Source: Mesorhizobium sp. M2E.F.Ca.ET.219.01.1.1
Lineage (GTDB): Bacteria; Pseudomonadota; Alphaproteobacteria; Rhizobiales; Rhizobiaceae
Length of the DNA stretch: 64,000 nucleotides
Assembly: GCF_004016445.2 (NCBI RefSeq)
Contig: NZ_SADT02000001.1
Coordinates: 787,630-851,629 of the forward strand
Direction: 5' to 3'
Below the pieces are notes generated by a model. The model searched no databases. It had not been told where the DNA came from and saw only the letters and a list, made by a program, of their open reading frames with translations. Made by a program: the position numbers and the translations under genes. Below, in pieces: positions 17,612 to 26,593 of the stretch (its first letter is position 1; each line of letters starts with the position of its first letter).

Positions 17612-18256
17612 ATGAAACTTCTGTTCAGCCGCAATCCAAATCCTCGCCTCGCTGTCGCGGCCGCGCGCTATCTCAAGGCGGAGATCGCCTTTGAATTCGC
17701 ATCGCCGATGGCGCCGGGGCAGGCCGAGCGCTACCGCGCGCTCAACCCCAATCTGACCTTGCCGATATTGGTCGGCGTGGGATGGAGCCTGTGGGAGACG
17801 GACGCCATCGCCTGCCGGCTTTCGCGCGAGATGCGTTCGGATTTCTGGCGTGGTGGGGACGATGAGCCGGACATGATCCGCTGGATCAGCTGGGGCAAGG
17901 AACGCTTCGCCTTCGCCTGCGACATGGTGCATTTCGAGCGCGGCACCAAGCAGCGCTATGGGCTGGGTCCCATCGATCAGGCCCTGGTGGAGGAGGGGCT
18001 GAGGCAGTTCCACAAGGCCGCGGCGGCCCTCGAGCCTGAGCTTTCGTCGCGCGATTGGCTGGTCGGCAATTCCATCTCCTATGCGGATTTCCGCATGGCG
18101 ACATTCCTGCCTTTTAACGATGCCGCTCGCTTGCCGCTCGACGACTATCCGTCGATCCGCCGTTGGTACGGCCGGCTGGAAGCGATCGACGCCTGGCGCG
18201 ACCCGTTCCAGGGGCTCGAGGCGCCGCCGCTGCCGCCGGTTAAGGCGGAGGCGTAA
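17612..18256 (+). CDS. Glutathione S-transferase family protein
   Basis: From ATG 17612 the 214-residue protein has a thioredoxin-like N-domain beginning MKLLFSRNPNPRLAVAAARY with cis-Pro loop LNPNLTLPILV, and an all-helical C-domain with the N-capping segment SYADFRMATFLPF that is typical of GST folds. The expected GSH-contacting E-T-D is seen as WETDAIACRL. The S-x-N-P start suggests a serine-type catalytic site. The substrate is unknown; detoxification fits the neighbouring oxidant-response regulator. It is convergent with that regulator. Confidence 0.88.
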   Translation: MKLLFSRNPNPRLAVAAARYLKAEIAFEFASPMAPGQAERYRALNPNLTLPILVGVGWSLWETDAIACRLSREMRSDFWRGGDDEPDMIRWISWGKERFAFACDMVHFERGTKQRYGLGPIDQALVEEGLRQFHKAAAALEPELSSRDWLVGNSISYADFRMATFLPFNDAARLPLDDYPSIRRWYGRLEAIDAWRDPFQGLEAPPLPPVKAEA

Positions 18257-18271
18257 CCCGCATGGCTTTGC

Positions 18272-18313
18272 GCAATTCCGGACGGAAACGGCTAGGCTTT
18301 TTCCAGGAATTGC
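18272..18313. repeat. Short palindromic repeat between convergent genes
   Basis: GCAATTCC at 18272-18279 and GGAATTGC at 18306-18313 flank a 26-base interior containing GGACGGAAACGG and a T run. A half-copy of the right side (CTTTTCCAGGAATTGCTCGAG) appears at about 36297-36316 upstream of a metallo-hydrolase gene, so this is a dispersed element. The right arm abuts the stop codon of the OhrR-type gene. Confidence 0.55.
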
Positions 18314-18757
18314 CTAGGCGGCGTCGACCGCCTGGCCGCCGCTCAGCGCATCGCGCAATTTCTGGATTTGCCGGTTCAGGGCATCGAGCTCGGCCAGCTT
18401 CATGCCTGAGCGCTCGATCAGCGTCTCGTTCAGGCAATTGCACCGGACGAGCAGGGCTCGTCCGCTAGGGGTCAGGTCGACCTGCACCTGGCGCTCGTCG
18501 GTCTGGCTGCGCTGGCGGGTGACGAGGCCGGCCTGTTCCATTCGCTTCACCAGCGGCGTGATCGTGCTCGATTCCAGGGCGAGCCGATGCGCGATGCTGC
18601 CCACCGACATACCGTCCGCCTCACCCAGCGCATTGAGCACGAGATATTGCGGATAGGTGATGCCCATTTCGTCCAGCATCGGTTTGTAGGTACGATTGAT
18701 TGTCATGCTGGTCGCGTAAAGCGTGAAACAGAGCTGGTTGTCCAAGGGAAGAGGCAC
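18314..18757 (-). CDS. OhrR-type MarR regulator, organic-peroxide sensor
   Basis: The GTG at 18757 is chosen because AAGGA lies 6 bases before it; the track-longest start at 18784 has no ribosome binding site. The 147-residue protein begins MPLPLDNQLCFTLYATSM, placing Cys10 in the LDNQLCF motif that is the peroxide-reactive cysteine of OhrR. The winged helix (SVGSIAHRLALESSTITPLV, then a basic wing with RQRSQTDERQVQVDL) follows. OhrR normally represses ohr; here the divergent target is an alpha/beta hydrolase. Two identical 12-bp sites lie in the shared promoter region. Confidence 0.88.
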   Translation of the reverse strand: MPLPLDNQLCFTLYATSMTINRTYKPMLDEMGITYPQYLVLNALGEADGMSVGSIAHRLALESSTITPLVKRMEQAGLVTRQRSQTDERQVQVDLTPSGRALLVRCNCLNETLIERSGMKLAELDALNRQIQKLRDALSGGQAVDAA

Positions 18758-18805
18758 GGCACGATCCTTTTGCCGACTGAGCACCGATTATGTACCACGG
18801 AAAAT

Positions 18806-18872
18806 GTTATCGTGATACATATTTCTATGGACAAGCCAGCTCGATGGCGGTACGCATATCGTTATCGTGATA
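18806..18872. promoter_or_regulatory. Paired 12-bp operator candidates of the OhrR-type regulator
   Basis: GTTATCGTGATA occurs at 18806-18817 and again, same orientation, at 18861-18872. Each contains a small palindrome (TATC-GT-GATA), and the first is also flanked by ATGT/ACAT arms. The region is strikingly AT-rich relative to its surroundings and separates the divergent ohrR-like and hydrolase genes, the expected place for an autoregulated MarR operator. Confidence 0.6.
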
Positions 18873-18905
18873 TTATTTATTGCGAAAATTACAAAGGAGA
18901 TGGAG

Positions 18906-19763
18906 ATGACTGAAGGTTCGCAGACCAAGATCGGCAGTGGCACGATCACCACCAAGGACGGCACGCAGATCTTCTACAAGGACTGGGGCACCGGTCAGCC
19001 GATCGTCTTCCACCATGGCTGGCCGCTGAGCAGCGACGACTGGGATGCCCAGATGCTGTTCTTCCTGTCGAAGGGCTACCGTGTCATAGCGCATGACCGC
19101 CGCGGCCACGGCCGTTCGACCCAGACTGACATCGGCAACGAGATGGACACCTATGCCGCCGACGTGGCAGCGCTCGTCGCGCATCTCGATCTTAAGAACG
19201 CAATTCATGTCGGCCATTCGACGGGTGGCGGCGAAGTGGCGCGCTACGTCGCGCAGTATGGCGGCGGCGGTCGCGTCGCCAAGGCCGTGCTGATCGGCGC
19301 CGTGCCCCCGATCATGCTCAAGACCGACGCCAATCCGGGCGGCCTGCCGCTCGAGGTGTTCGATGGCTTCCGTTCCGCCCAGGCCGCCAACCGCGCCCAG
19401 TTCTTCCGCGACGTTCCGGCTGGTCCGTTCTACGGCTTCAACCGTCCGGGCGCGGTGGTCTCGCAAGGCGTTGTCGACAATTGGTGGCGCCAGGGCATGA
19501 TGGGCGGCACCAAGGCGCACTACGATTGCATCAAGGCCTTCTCGGAAACCGACTTCACCGAGGATTTGAAGAAGATCGACGTGCCGGTGCTGGTCATGCA
19601 TGGCGACGACGATCAGATCGTCCCGATCGCGGACTCCGCCCTGCTTTCGATCAAGCTGCTCAAGAAGGGCGAGCTCAAGGTCTACAAGGGCTTCCCGCAC
19701 GGCATGGCGACGACCCATGCGGATGTCATCAACGCGGATCTGCTGGCCTTCTTCAAGGCCTGA
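18906..19763 (+). CDS. Alpha/beta hydrolase of the cofactor-free haloperoxidase (perhydrolase) family
   Basis: ATG 18906 follows AGGAG by 6 bases. The 285-residue protein shows a typical perhydrolase: oxyanion region [13 protein letters not shown], nucleophile elbow GHSTGG (Ser105), acid in HGDDDQIVP (Asp234-236) and catalytic His265 in [10 protein letters not shown]. Family members hydrolyse esters and, with peracetate, act as non-haem chloroperoxidases. It is divergent from an OhrR-type peroxide sensor, so it is probably induced by organic peroxides and may detoxify or generate peracids. A strong terminator follows. Confidence 0.92.
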   Translation: MTEGSQTKIGSGTITTKDGTQIFYKDWGTGQPIVFHHGWPLSSDDWDAQMLFFLSKGYRVIAHDRRGHGRSTQTDIGNEMDTYAADVAALVAHLDLKNAIHVGHSTGGGEVARYVAQYGGGGRVAKAVLIGAVPPIMLKTDANPGGLPLEVFDGFRSAQAANRAQFFRDVPAGPFYGFNRPGAVVSQGVVDNWWRQGMMGGTKAHYDCIKAFSETDFTEDLKKIDVPVLVMHGDDDQIVPIADSALLSIKLLKKGELKVYKGFPHGMATTHADVINADLLAFFKA

Positions 19764-19784
19764 GTTCCGCGTTCGGAAAGCAGA

Positions 19785-19820
19785 CAAGCACCCGCCGATC
19801 GGCGGGTGCTTGTGTTTTTT
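19785..19820 (+). terminator. Strong intrinsic terminator after the hydrolase
   Basis: CAAGCACCCGCC (19785-19796) pairs perfectly with GGCGGGTGCTTG (19801-19812) around GATC and is followed by GTGTTTTTT. Confidence 0.9.
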
Positions 19821-19845
19821 GGGCTCTTCGCGGCGTGGCCGGCAG

Positions 19846-21075
19846 TCAGGCTTTCCTTGCTTCCTTCATATTGGGCAGGAACACCGTCAGCAGGCCGAGG
19901 AGGGGAAGGTACGAGCAGACCTGGAAGACAAAATCGATGCCCTTCATGTCGGCGATCACGCCGAGCACGGCGGCGGCGATCCCGCCCATGCCGAAGGCGA
20001 AGCCGAAGAAGATGCCGGCGATCGTGCCGACCCGGCCCGGCACCAGCTCCTGCGCGAACACCACAATGTTGGAGAAGGCCGACGACAGGATCAGGCCGAT
20101 CATCACGGTGAGCACCATCGTCCATTCCAGATTGGCGTAGGGCAGCGCCAGTGTGAAGGGCAGGACGCCGACGATCGAGAACCAGATCATCGCCTTCTGG
20201 CCGTAACGGTCGCCGAACGGGCCGCCAAGCAGGATGCCCAGCGCCGATGCGCCGAGGAACAGGAAGAGCATGACCTGGCTCGTCTGCACCGAGACGCCGA
20301 ACTTATGGATGGAGTAGAAGGTGTAGTAGCTGGAGAGCGAGGCGATGTAGGCGTTCTTGGTCAGCACCAGCAGCGTCAGCACGGCGAGCGCGCCCATCAC
20401 TTTTTTGCGCGGAAAGGGCGACACATGGGCAACCTGCTTGCGGGTGGCCTGCGCAGCGCGCATGCGGCTGTACCAGCCGCCGACCTGCCACAGCACGAAG
20501 ATGCCGATCAGCGAGCCGATGGCGAACCAGGATATGCTGGCCTGGCCGAAGGGCACGACGATGAAGGCGGCAAGCAGCGGGCCCATCGACTGGCCGAAAT
20601 TGCCGCCGACCTGGAACAGCGACTGCGCCAGGCCGAAGCGGCCGCCCGAGGCGAAGCGGGCGATGCGCGAGGATTCCGGATGGAAGATCGCCGAGCCGAT
20701 ACCGATCAGCGAGGCGCCGACCAGAAGCAGCACATAGTGGCCGGCATAAGCCAGCACGATCAGGCCGACCAGCGACGAAGCCATGCCCCAAGGCAAGGAA
20801 TAGGGCATGGGCCGCTTGTCGGTGATCATGCCGATCACCGGCTGCAGCAACGAGGCCGTGACCTGGAAGGTGAAGGTCAGAAGGCCGATCTGCCAGAAAT
20901 CGAGACCGTAATTCTCTTTGAGGAGCGGGTAGATCGCCGGCAGCAGTGACTGCATGATGTCGTTGATGCCGTGGCAGAAGCTCACCGAAAGGATGACGGC
21001 AAAGACCGTCGCTTGCGCCGAGGTGCTGCTTGCCGTCGCCGGCGCGGCGACGGAGTTGGCGGTCGTATCAGTCAA
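19846..21075 (-). CDS. MFS exporter, fosmidomycin-resistance (Fsr) family
   Basis: Twelve hydrophobic helices; the N-terminal helix motif VSFCHGINDIMQSLLPAIYP is the Fsr signature (H-x-x-N-D-x-x-x-S-L-x-P). I take TTG at 21075 (LTDTTANSVAAP) since GGAG sits 8 bases upstream; the ATG at 21123 has no ribosome binding site and the TTG at 21183 would overlap the divergent regulator. A loop motif FGDRYGQKA corresponds to the MFS A-like motif. It is probably a drug/H+ antiporter under control of the adjacent AraC-type gene. The drug substrate is inferred from family only. Confidence 0.88.
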   Translation of the reverse strand: MTDTTANSVAAPATASSTSAQATVFAVILSVSFCHGINDIMQSLLPAIYPLLKENYGLDFWQIGLLTFTFQVTASLLQPVIGMITDKRPMPYSLPWGMASSLVGLIVLAYAGHYVLLLVGASLIGIGSAIFHPESSRIARFASGGRFGLAQSLFQVGGNFGQSMGPLLAAFIVVPFGQASISWFAIGSLIGIFVLWQVGGWYSRMRAAQATRKQVAHVSPFPRKKVMGALAVLTLLVLTKNAYIASLSSYYTFYSIHKFGVSVQTSQVMLFLFLGASALGILLGGPFGDRYGQKAMIWFSIVGVLPFTLALPYANLEWTMVLTVMIGLILSSAFSNIVVFAQELVPGRVGTIAGIFFGFAFGMGGIAAAVLGVIADMKGIDFVFQVCSYLPLLGLLTVFLPNMKEARKA

Positions 21076-21154
21076 GGCAAATGCTCCGTAGTCTTTTTGG
21101 CGGCGGACCGCAGGCAGTCTCATGGGAGAGGACGCTGCCTTATAATCGGGTTGA

Positions 21155-22078
21155 ATGACGACTTCTTTCGTGGTTTGGTCCAATAGTTTCGCAAGTGGGC
21201 CACATCCGATGCCGCATGGCCGGGAAATCTTCAGAGGCGACGCCGCCGAACTGGGCCGGCTGCATGAAAGCCGCTGGCAGTGGCTGGAGGAGGCGGTTGG
21301 ACCGGCGGTGGCGCTGCCGACCGAATATCCGGACGGCTATCATGTGCCGCAGCACCGCCACAGCCGCAGCCAGCTGCTGCACGCGCTGGTCGGTGTGGTT
21401 CTGGTGACGACGAAACACGGCCGCTGGATGGTGCCGCCCGATCACGCGATGTGGATACCGGCCGGCACCGAGCATTCGGTCGAGATGCTGGGCGATGTCT
21501 CGATGCGCTCGGTCTATGTGATGCCGAACGCCATTGCCGGGCTGCCGGAGGGATTGCGCGTCGTCGGCATCACCGAGCTGATGCACAGCCTGATCGTTGA
21601 ATCGGAGAAACTGCCGCAGGGCGGCGAGCTCGAAGGGCGCGCCGCGCTCGTCATGGGACTGCTGCTGCACGAGATCCCGAACCTGCCGGAACGGCCGCTC
21701 GGCCTGCCATTCCCATCCGACGCGAAGCTCGCGGCGCTTTGCCGGCGCTTCGTGGCGGTTCCTTCGCCGCATGCGACGATCGACGAATGGGCGGATGCCG
21801 CTGGCATGAGCCGCCGGTCCTTCACCCGTGCGTTCCATCGCCAGACAGGGCTGTCGCTGTCGACCTGGCGCCAGCAGGCCTGCCTGTTCGCCGCTCTGCC
21901 CAGGCTTGCCGATGGCGAGCCGATCACCAGGGTGGCGCTCGATCTCGGCTATGACAGCGTGCCGGCCTTCACCACCATGTTCAAGCGCATGCTCGGCGCT
22001 TCGCCGCGCGGCTATATGCGCGGCGCGCGCGATGCCGGTGAAAACCCGCGGCGCGCAGGCGGTCCGCTCGCCGCGTGA
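21155..22078 (+). CDS. AraC-family regulator with N-terminal cupin, likely controlling the Fsr exporter
   Basis: A 307-residue regulator. Residues ~55-115 form the cupin sensor (YHVPQHRHSRSQLLHALVGV, then MWIPAGTEHSVEM). The C-terminal ~100 residues are the double helix-turn-helix, with MSRRSFTRAFHRQTGLSLST and the typical second-helix GYDSVPAFTTMFKRMLGASP. The architecture and divergent efflux partner resemble E. coli NimR/NimT. The ATG at 21155 lacks a good Shine-Dalgarno; an alternative ATG at 21209 also does. Confidence 0.88.
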   Translation: MTTSFVVWSNSFASGPHPMPHGREIFRGDAAELGRLHESRWQWLEEAVGPAVALPTEYPDGYHVPQHRHSRSQLLHALVGVVLVTTKHGRWMVPPDHAMWIPAGTEHSVEMLGDVSMRSVYVMPNAIAGLPEGLRVVGITELMHSLIVESEKLPQGGELEGRAALVMGLLLHEIPNLPERPLGLPFPSDAKLAALCRRFVAVPSPHATIDEWADAAGMSRRSFTRAFHRQTGLSLSTWRQQACLFAALPRLADGEPITRVALDLGYDSVPAFTTMFKRMLGASPRGYMRGARDAGENPRRAGGPLAA

Positions 22079-22194
22079 AGCTGCGCCGCGGCATCGGGCC
22101 GATGCGTTGCCGATTTGGACTCCATCCGGACTTCTGATTGCAATTTGCAATCAGCTATGATCCCTTTGCGGGAGGGCGAAATCGGAGGAACCCT

Positions 22195-22761
22195 ATGGCG
22201 ACGATCGTCTATGCCATGCTGACATCGCTGGATGGCTATATCGCCGGGCCGAGCGGAGGCATCGACCTGCCGGTTCCCGAAGAAGAATTGCACCGGCATT
22301 TCAACGACGAGATGAGGCGGACTTCGATCGTGCTCTGCGGACGCCGGATGTATGAGACCATGCGCTTCTGGGACAGCCCCGAACGGGAGATTGGCGCTGA
22401 AGACGTCGAGCGGGATTTTGCGCGCGCCTGGCGTGAAACGCCGAAGATCGTGTTTTCGACCACGCTCCGAGAAGTCGGGCCGAATGCCCGTCTGGTTAGA
22501 AGTGACGCGGAGGCGGTGGCAAAGTCGCTCAAGGGGGAAGCAACTGGCGAGATTTCCGTCTCCGGGGCCGAGTTAGCCTCCCATCTTGCGCGCGCGAGGC
22601 TGATCGACGAGTACCGGCTCTATGTGCATCCGGTCGTGCTGGGCGGCGGCAAGCCTTACTTCCAGTCCGGCCTGTCGCTGGCGCTGACGCCACTCGGCAC
22701 GGAGCGTTTTACGCAAGGCGTTACGCTGCTGCGCTATGCACCAGCGCAGACCGACAATTAG
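22195..22761 (+). CDS. Dihydrofolate-reductase-like / RibD C-terminal domain protein
   Basis: ATG 22195 follows GGAGG by 6 bases. The 188-residue protein [20 protein letters not shown] shows the S-L-D-G-Y-I-A segment shared by DHFR-like and RibD reductase domains, [14 protein letters not shown] as the conserved R-x-x-x-E-T block, [12 protein letters not shown] (NADPH-loop GG equivalent, here SGAEL) and the terminal [12 protein letters not shown]. It is a likely NADPH-dependent reductase of unknown substrate. Its stop overlaps that of convergent prs by 3 bases. Confidence 0.88.
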   Translation: MATIVYAMLTSLDGYIAGPSGGIDLPVPEEELHRHFNDEMRRTSIVLCGRRMYETMRFWDSPEREIGAEDVERDFARAWRETPKIVFSTTLREVGPNARLVRSDAEAVAKSLKGEATGEISVSGAELASHLARARLIDEYRLYVHPVVLGGGKPYFQSGLSLALTPLGTERFTQGVTLLRYAPAQTDN

Positions 22762-23693
22762 TCGAACAGGCTCGAGACCGACTCTTCCGTTGCCGTGCGC
22801 GAGATCGCCTCGCCCATCAGATCGGCGATCGAAATGACCCGGATATTCGGCGCGTCGAGCACGGCCTGGCTCGGCTGGATGGAATCGGTGATCACCAATT
22901 CCTGCAGCTTCGAGCCGGCGATGCGGGCGACGGCGCCGCCCGACAGCACGCCATGGGTGATGTAGGCGGTGACGGAGGTCGCGCCGTTGGCAAGCAGCGC
23001 GTCGGCCGCGTTGCACAGCGTGCCGCCGGAATCGACGATGTCGTCGATCAGCAGGCAATCCTTGCCGGCGACCGCGCCGATGATGTTCATGACTTCCGAT
23101 TCACCGGGGCGCTCGCGGCGCTTGTCGACGATGGCCAACTGCGCGTCGAAACGCTTGGCCAGCGCGCGCGCCCGCACCACGCCGCCGATGTCGGGCGACA
23201 CGACGACGACATTGCCGAGCTGCTTGTACTTGGCCTTCACGTCGCGGGCCATCACCGGCACCGAGAACAGATTGTCGGTCGGGATGTCGAAGAAACCCTG
23301 GATCTGGCCGGCATGCAGGTCGAGCGTCAGCACGCGGTCGGCGCCGGCGCGGGTGATCATGTTGGCGACCAGCTTGGCCGAGATCGGCGTGCGGCCGGAG
23401 GCGCGGCGATCCTGCCTTGCATAGCCGAAATAGGGGATGACCGCCGTGATGCGCCGCGCCGAGGAGCGCATGAAAGCGTCCATCATGATGAGCAATTCCA
23501 TCAGATGGTCGTTGGTCGGATAAGAGGTCGACTGCAGGATGAAGACATCCTCGCCGCGCACGTTTTCCTGGATCTCGACGAAGATTTCCTGGTCGGCGAA
23601 GCGCCTGACGCTGGCTTTCCCCAGCGGGACGTTGAGATAGCGAGCGACCGCTTCGGCCAGCACCCGGTTGGAATTGCCCGCGAAAAGCTTCAT
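22758..23693 (-). CDS. prs: Ribose-phosphate pyrophosphokinase
   Basis: The 311-residue enzyme ([20 protein letters not shown]) carries the PRPP synthase landmarks: [23 protein letters not shown]-site [14 protein letters not shown], and the PRPP-binding loop [23 protein letters not shown] precedes the ATG at 23693. It makes PRPP from ribose-5-phosphate and ATP for nucleotide, His and Trp synthesis, and thus feeds apt in the same window. It is followed by a convergent gene with overlapping stops (TTAG). Confidence 0.97.
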   Translation of the reverse strand: MKLFAGNSNRVLAEAVARYLNVPLGKASVRRFADQEIFVEIQENVRGEDVFILQSTSYPTNDHLMELLIMMDAFMRSSARRITAVIPYFGYARQDRRASGRTPISAKLVANMITRAGADRVLTLDLHAGQIQGFFDIPTDNLFSVPVMARDVKAKYKQLGNVVVVSPDIGGVVRARALAKRFDAQLAIVDKRRERPGESEVMNIIGAVAGKDCLLIDDIVDSGGTLCNAADALLANGATSVTAYITHGVLSGGAVARIAGSKLQELVITDSIQPSQAVLDAPNIRVISIADLMGEAISRTATEESVSSLFD

Positions 23694-23882
23694 GCACCGT
23701 TCCTGGTGAAGGATGGAGAGGCTCAAGAGACTCTCAATGAGCCTTTTATGCGGGCTTTTAGCGGCCCGCGCCGGTATTGCAAGCCTCGTTGTGGGGAATC
23801 CTTCCGGCGACCGCAACAAACACGGAAAACATCGCAAGCCGGCAACAGTTTGGCCGGCAACAGTTCGGCCGGCATGGTCCGG

Positions 23883-24509
23883 TCAACCGGCGCCGCCGCT
23901 GCCGAGCCACGCGGCGAACTGGTCGATCGTCTGGTCGGCGATGGCCTGCATGGTCGCGGGCGCCACCGTCGGCCAGCCCTCGCCGCCGCCGACCGCGGGC
24001 GCCTTCTGCTGGCCATTGATGCGATGCAGACGGTTCCCCGAGGGGTCGTAAATGTCCCAGACATAGATGACGGTGGTGTCCTTGCCCTCGGACATCGTCG
24101 AGAAATAGCCTTTCAGCACGTGCGTCGCCGTCTGGTCGGTGCTGCCGACAAGCGTCAGGCCACGCTGTTTGGCGCGGGTCTGCAGTTCCGCCGTCAACGG
24201 TGCCGCCGCGTCCACCGATGCGCCGACGATCGGCGCCACCTGCAGGCGCGTCTTCGCGAGAGCCGCGGTCTGGGCCGGTGTCCTGGGTGTCGCGGACGAC
24301 GCTGCGGCGGAAGGGGCGGGGGTAGGGGCAGGCGCGGTCGCGGTCGGGGTTGTGGCGGTCGTCGATGTGCCCTGAGGGGCGGCCGAGGACTGGGCCGAGC
24401 TCGCCGGCGGGGTGATGGCCGAAGGTTCCAGCACGTCCTTGGCGTTGGTGCAGGCGCCGAGCGCCAGCGCCGCAAGCAATGACACGGTCGTCATCCGCGA
24501 TCGTCTCAT
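23883..24509 (-). CDS. Predicted lipoprotein, unknown function
   Basis: A 208-residue secreted protein with a lipobox: MRRSRMTTVSLLAALALGAC, with Cys20 the expected lipidation site. A Ser/Thr/Pro/Ala-rich linker spans about residues 29-80, followed by a globular domain with the segments GSTDQTATHVLKGYFSTMSE and TTVIYVWDIYDPSGNRLHRI. The linker resembles those of outer-membrane or periplasmic anchored proteins. I do not recognise the domain, although it looks like a small periplasmic fold. It lies in the same direction as prs, 190 bp upstream of it. Confidence 0.85.
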   Translation of the reverse strand: MRRSRMTTVSLLAALALGACTNAKDVLEPSAITPPASSAQSSAAPQGTSTTATTPTATAPAPTPAPSAAASSATPRTPAQTAALAKTRLQVAPIVGASVDAAAPLTAELQTRAKQRGLTLVGSTDQTATHVLKGYFSTMSEGKDTTVIYVWDIYDPSGNRLHRINGQQKAPAVGGGEGWPTVAPATMQAIADQTIDQFAAWLGSGGAG

Positions 24510-24564
24510 TTGCTTGAAAACTCCCTACTGGCGAATGCCCCCGCGTGAACCAACCATTATGGAT

Positions 24565-25716
24565 TCACTGCACGATCAAGTCGAGATCATGGCGCGACAG
24601 CGGCTTCGGCGCCGATTCCGTGGTGAGGTAGGTGCGACCGAGCGTCATCGCTGTCTCCGTCTCGGAGTCCATGATGATCATGTGCGCGAACAACGTCATA
24701 TTGGGCGCGATCGGTTCCGGGTTGCCCTGATAAAACATCGGCATGTCCATCCAGGACGGCGTGAAGCGGGCGCCGACCGAGTATCCACAGGCGTTCAGCC
24801 GGTGCTTGGTCAGATTGTGAGCCTCGAGCGTGCGGGCATGCGCGTCGAAGACGTCGCCGAAGGTGTTGCCCGGGGTCATCGCCTTTTCGACAGCGAGCAG
24901 CGCGGCCCGGGAAGCGTCGAACAGTTCCTGATGGCGCTTCGACACCTTGCCCGTCAAAATGGTGCGCATCATGGGGGCATGATAATGGTGGAACACACCG
25001 GCCCATTCGAGCGTCAGTTGGTCGTTCTTGGTGAGCTTGCGGCGGCCGGCCTTGTAGCGGCAGAGCAAGGCATCGGCGCCGGAGCCGATGATATACTCGT
25101 TGGCGGGATAGTCGCCGCCGCCGGCAAAGACCGCGCCCTGCATGGCGGCGAGGATGAGCCCTTCGTCGCCGCCTTGCTTGATCAGCGGCAGCGCCGCGTC
25201 CAGCGCGTCGTCGGAAAGATTGGCGGCCTTTTCCGCCTTGGCGATCTCGGCCGGGCTCTTGAACAGGCGCAGCCGGCCGACGATGCCGGAGGCATCGGCG
25301 ATCTGGCCGAAGGTCTGCAACTGCTCGTCGAGGCGGCGGCCGTTATAGGCGGTCAGGCCGTGGGTGTCGTATTCGACGCCGATGCGGGCGCCGAGCAGAT
25401 CGAGGTCGTTGAGCAGGTTGCGCAGGTCGATCGCCGGATTGGCGCCCTGGCGATCGGTCCACAACAGGATGTTTTCTATGGTCGAGGTCTGGCGCGCTTG
25501 CCTCAAATCGGCCGAACGGGTGAGCAGCACCATCGAGCCGTCGGCTTTCACCACCAGGCACTGGAAGAAGCAGAAGCCGAACGTGTCGTAGCCGGTCAGC
25601 CAGTACATGCTCTCCTGCGCGAACAAGAGCACGGCGTCGAGCTTCTTTTCGGCCATCTCGATCAGCAGCCGGTCACGCCGCGCGTCGAATTCCGAACGTT
25701 CGAAATGCAGCGCCAT
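24565..25716 (-). CDS. M24 (creatinase/aminopeptidase P fold) protein with degenerate metal site
   Basis: A 383-residue pita-bread-fold protein: N-terminal creatinase-like domain (residues 10-150) and C-terminal catalytic domain. The usual D...D metal ligands are replaced: LEWAGVFHHYHAPMMRT at 236-252 has Glu237 and Pro248 in their places, and the His position reads GYSVG. It is therefore probably not a metallopeptidase; metal-free creatinase-type or ectoine-hydrolase-like chemistry is likelier. Its ATG overlaps the stop of the laccase-domain gene by one base (TAATG), so the cluster lgt-midA-pgeF-M24 is translationally linked. The exact substrate is unknown. Confidence 0.8.
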   Translation of the reverse strand: MALHFERSEFDARRDRLLIEMAEKKLDAVLLFAQESMYWLTGYDTFGFCFFQCLVVKADGSMVLLTRSADLRQARQTSTIENILLWTDRQGANPAIDLRNLLNDLDLLGARIGVEYDTHGLTAYNGRRLDEQLQTFGQIADASGIVGRLRLFKSPAEIAKAEKAANLSDDALDAALPLIKQGGDEGLILAAMQGAVFAGGGDYPANEYIIGSGADALLCRYKAGRRKLTKNDQLTLEWAGVFHHYHAPMMRTILTGKVSKRHQELFDASRAALLAVEKAMTPGNTFGDVFDAHARTLEAHNLTKHRLNACGYSVGARFTPSWMDMPMFYQGNPEPIAPNMTLFAHMIIMDSETETAMTLGRTYLTTESAPKPLSRHDLDLIVQ

Positions 25717-26504
25717 TACTCTTTCTCCAGTACGATTGCCGAAACCTGGCGCCCGTAATCGGCTTCCTTGCGGTGGGTGGTGCGCCGGTAGGAATAGAAA
25801 AGATCTTCTTCCGCGTAAGTGCAGCGGCCAAGGCCCTCGGCGCTCACGCCCGCCTTGCGCAGCCGGTCGAGCGTATATTGGTTGAGGTCGAACATCGAGT
25901 GCCCGGCTGTCTTCGACGGCCTGAAATAGCGAGCATTGCCGGCGTCGACCTCGACGAAGCGGGCGACGAATTCAGGTCCGACCTCGTAATTGTCGGGGCC
26001 GATCGAGGGGCCAAGCACAGCGACGATGCGGTCGCGGCGGGCGCCGAGGCCTTCCATCGCCAAGACGGTGTTTTCGAGCACGCCGGTGAAGGCGCCCTTC
26101 CAGCCGGCATGGGCAGCGCCGATGACGCGCGCCTCGGCATCGGCGAACAACACCGGCCCACAATCGGCGGTCGATGCGCCGATGGCGATGCCCGGACGGT
26201 CGGTGACGATGGCGTCGGCTTTCGGGCGAGGACCGGCAAAGGGTTCCCTGGCGACAACGACATCCGGCGAATGGATCTGGTGCGCGGTCAGCAGATGGTC
26301 CGCGGGCACGCCCATCCAGTCGGCGACGCGCCGCCGGTTCTCGGCGACCAATGTCTGGTCGTCGCTGGAGCCCGTGCCGATGTTGAGGCCCCGATAGATG
26401 CCGTCCGAGACACCGCCGATGCGGGTGAAGTAGCCGTGGCGTATGCCTTGCGCCTTTTCGAGCTGCGGCGAGCGAACTGGATCGGGTCTGGTCTGATTCA
26501 GCAT
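25716..26504 (-). CDS. pgeF: Laccase-domain purine nucleoside phosphorylase (YfiH/PgeF family)
   Basis: ATG 26504 (MLNQTRPDPV) is preferred to the upstream start at 26561. The 262-residue protein has the YfiH landmarks GYFTRIGGVSDGIYRGLN, the conserved STADCGPVLFAD and AAHAGWKGAFTGVLENT (Cys/His Zn-site residues) and the C-terminal RRTTHRKEADYGRQVSAI. Members act as cytosolic purine nucleoside phosphorylase/adenosine deaminase-like enzymes and a PgeF homologue assists peptidoglycan quality control. It is embedded between midA and the M24 gene on the minus strand. Confidence 0.9.
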   Translation of the reverse strand: MLNQTRPDPVRSPQLEKAQGIRHGYFTRIGGVSDGIYRGLNIGTGSSDDQTLVAENRRRVADWMGVPADHLLTAHQIHSPDVVVAREPFAGPRPKADAIVTDRPGIAIGASTADCGPVLFADAEARVIGAAHAGWKGAFTGVLENTVLAMEGLGARRDRIVAVLGPSIGPDNYEVGPEFVARFVEVDAGNARYFRPSKTAGHSMFDLNQYTLDRLRKAGVSAEGLGRCTYAEEDLFYSYRRTTHRKEADYGRQVSAIVLEKE

Positions 26505-26593
26505 GGTTTGGGTTTGTCGTCCGCGCAAGGCGGTCTCGTCAAGGCGAAGTTCGGACGACAAGCAGGACCAGACGACGAGGCCGCCCGCCGATA

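Noticed and set aside
17262..17615. 117-codon plus frame upstream of the glutathione S-transferase
   Set aside because: Arg/Cys-rich, overlaps the GST start, no ribosome binding site; chance GC-rich frame.
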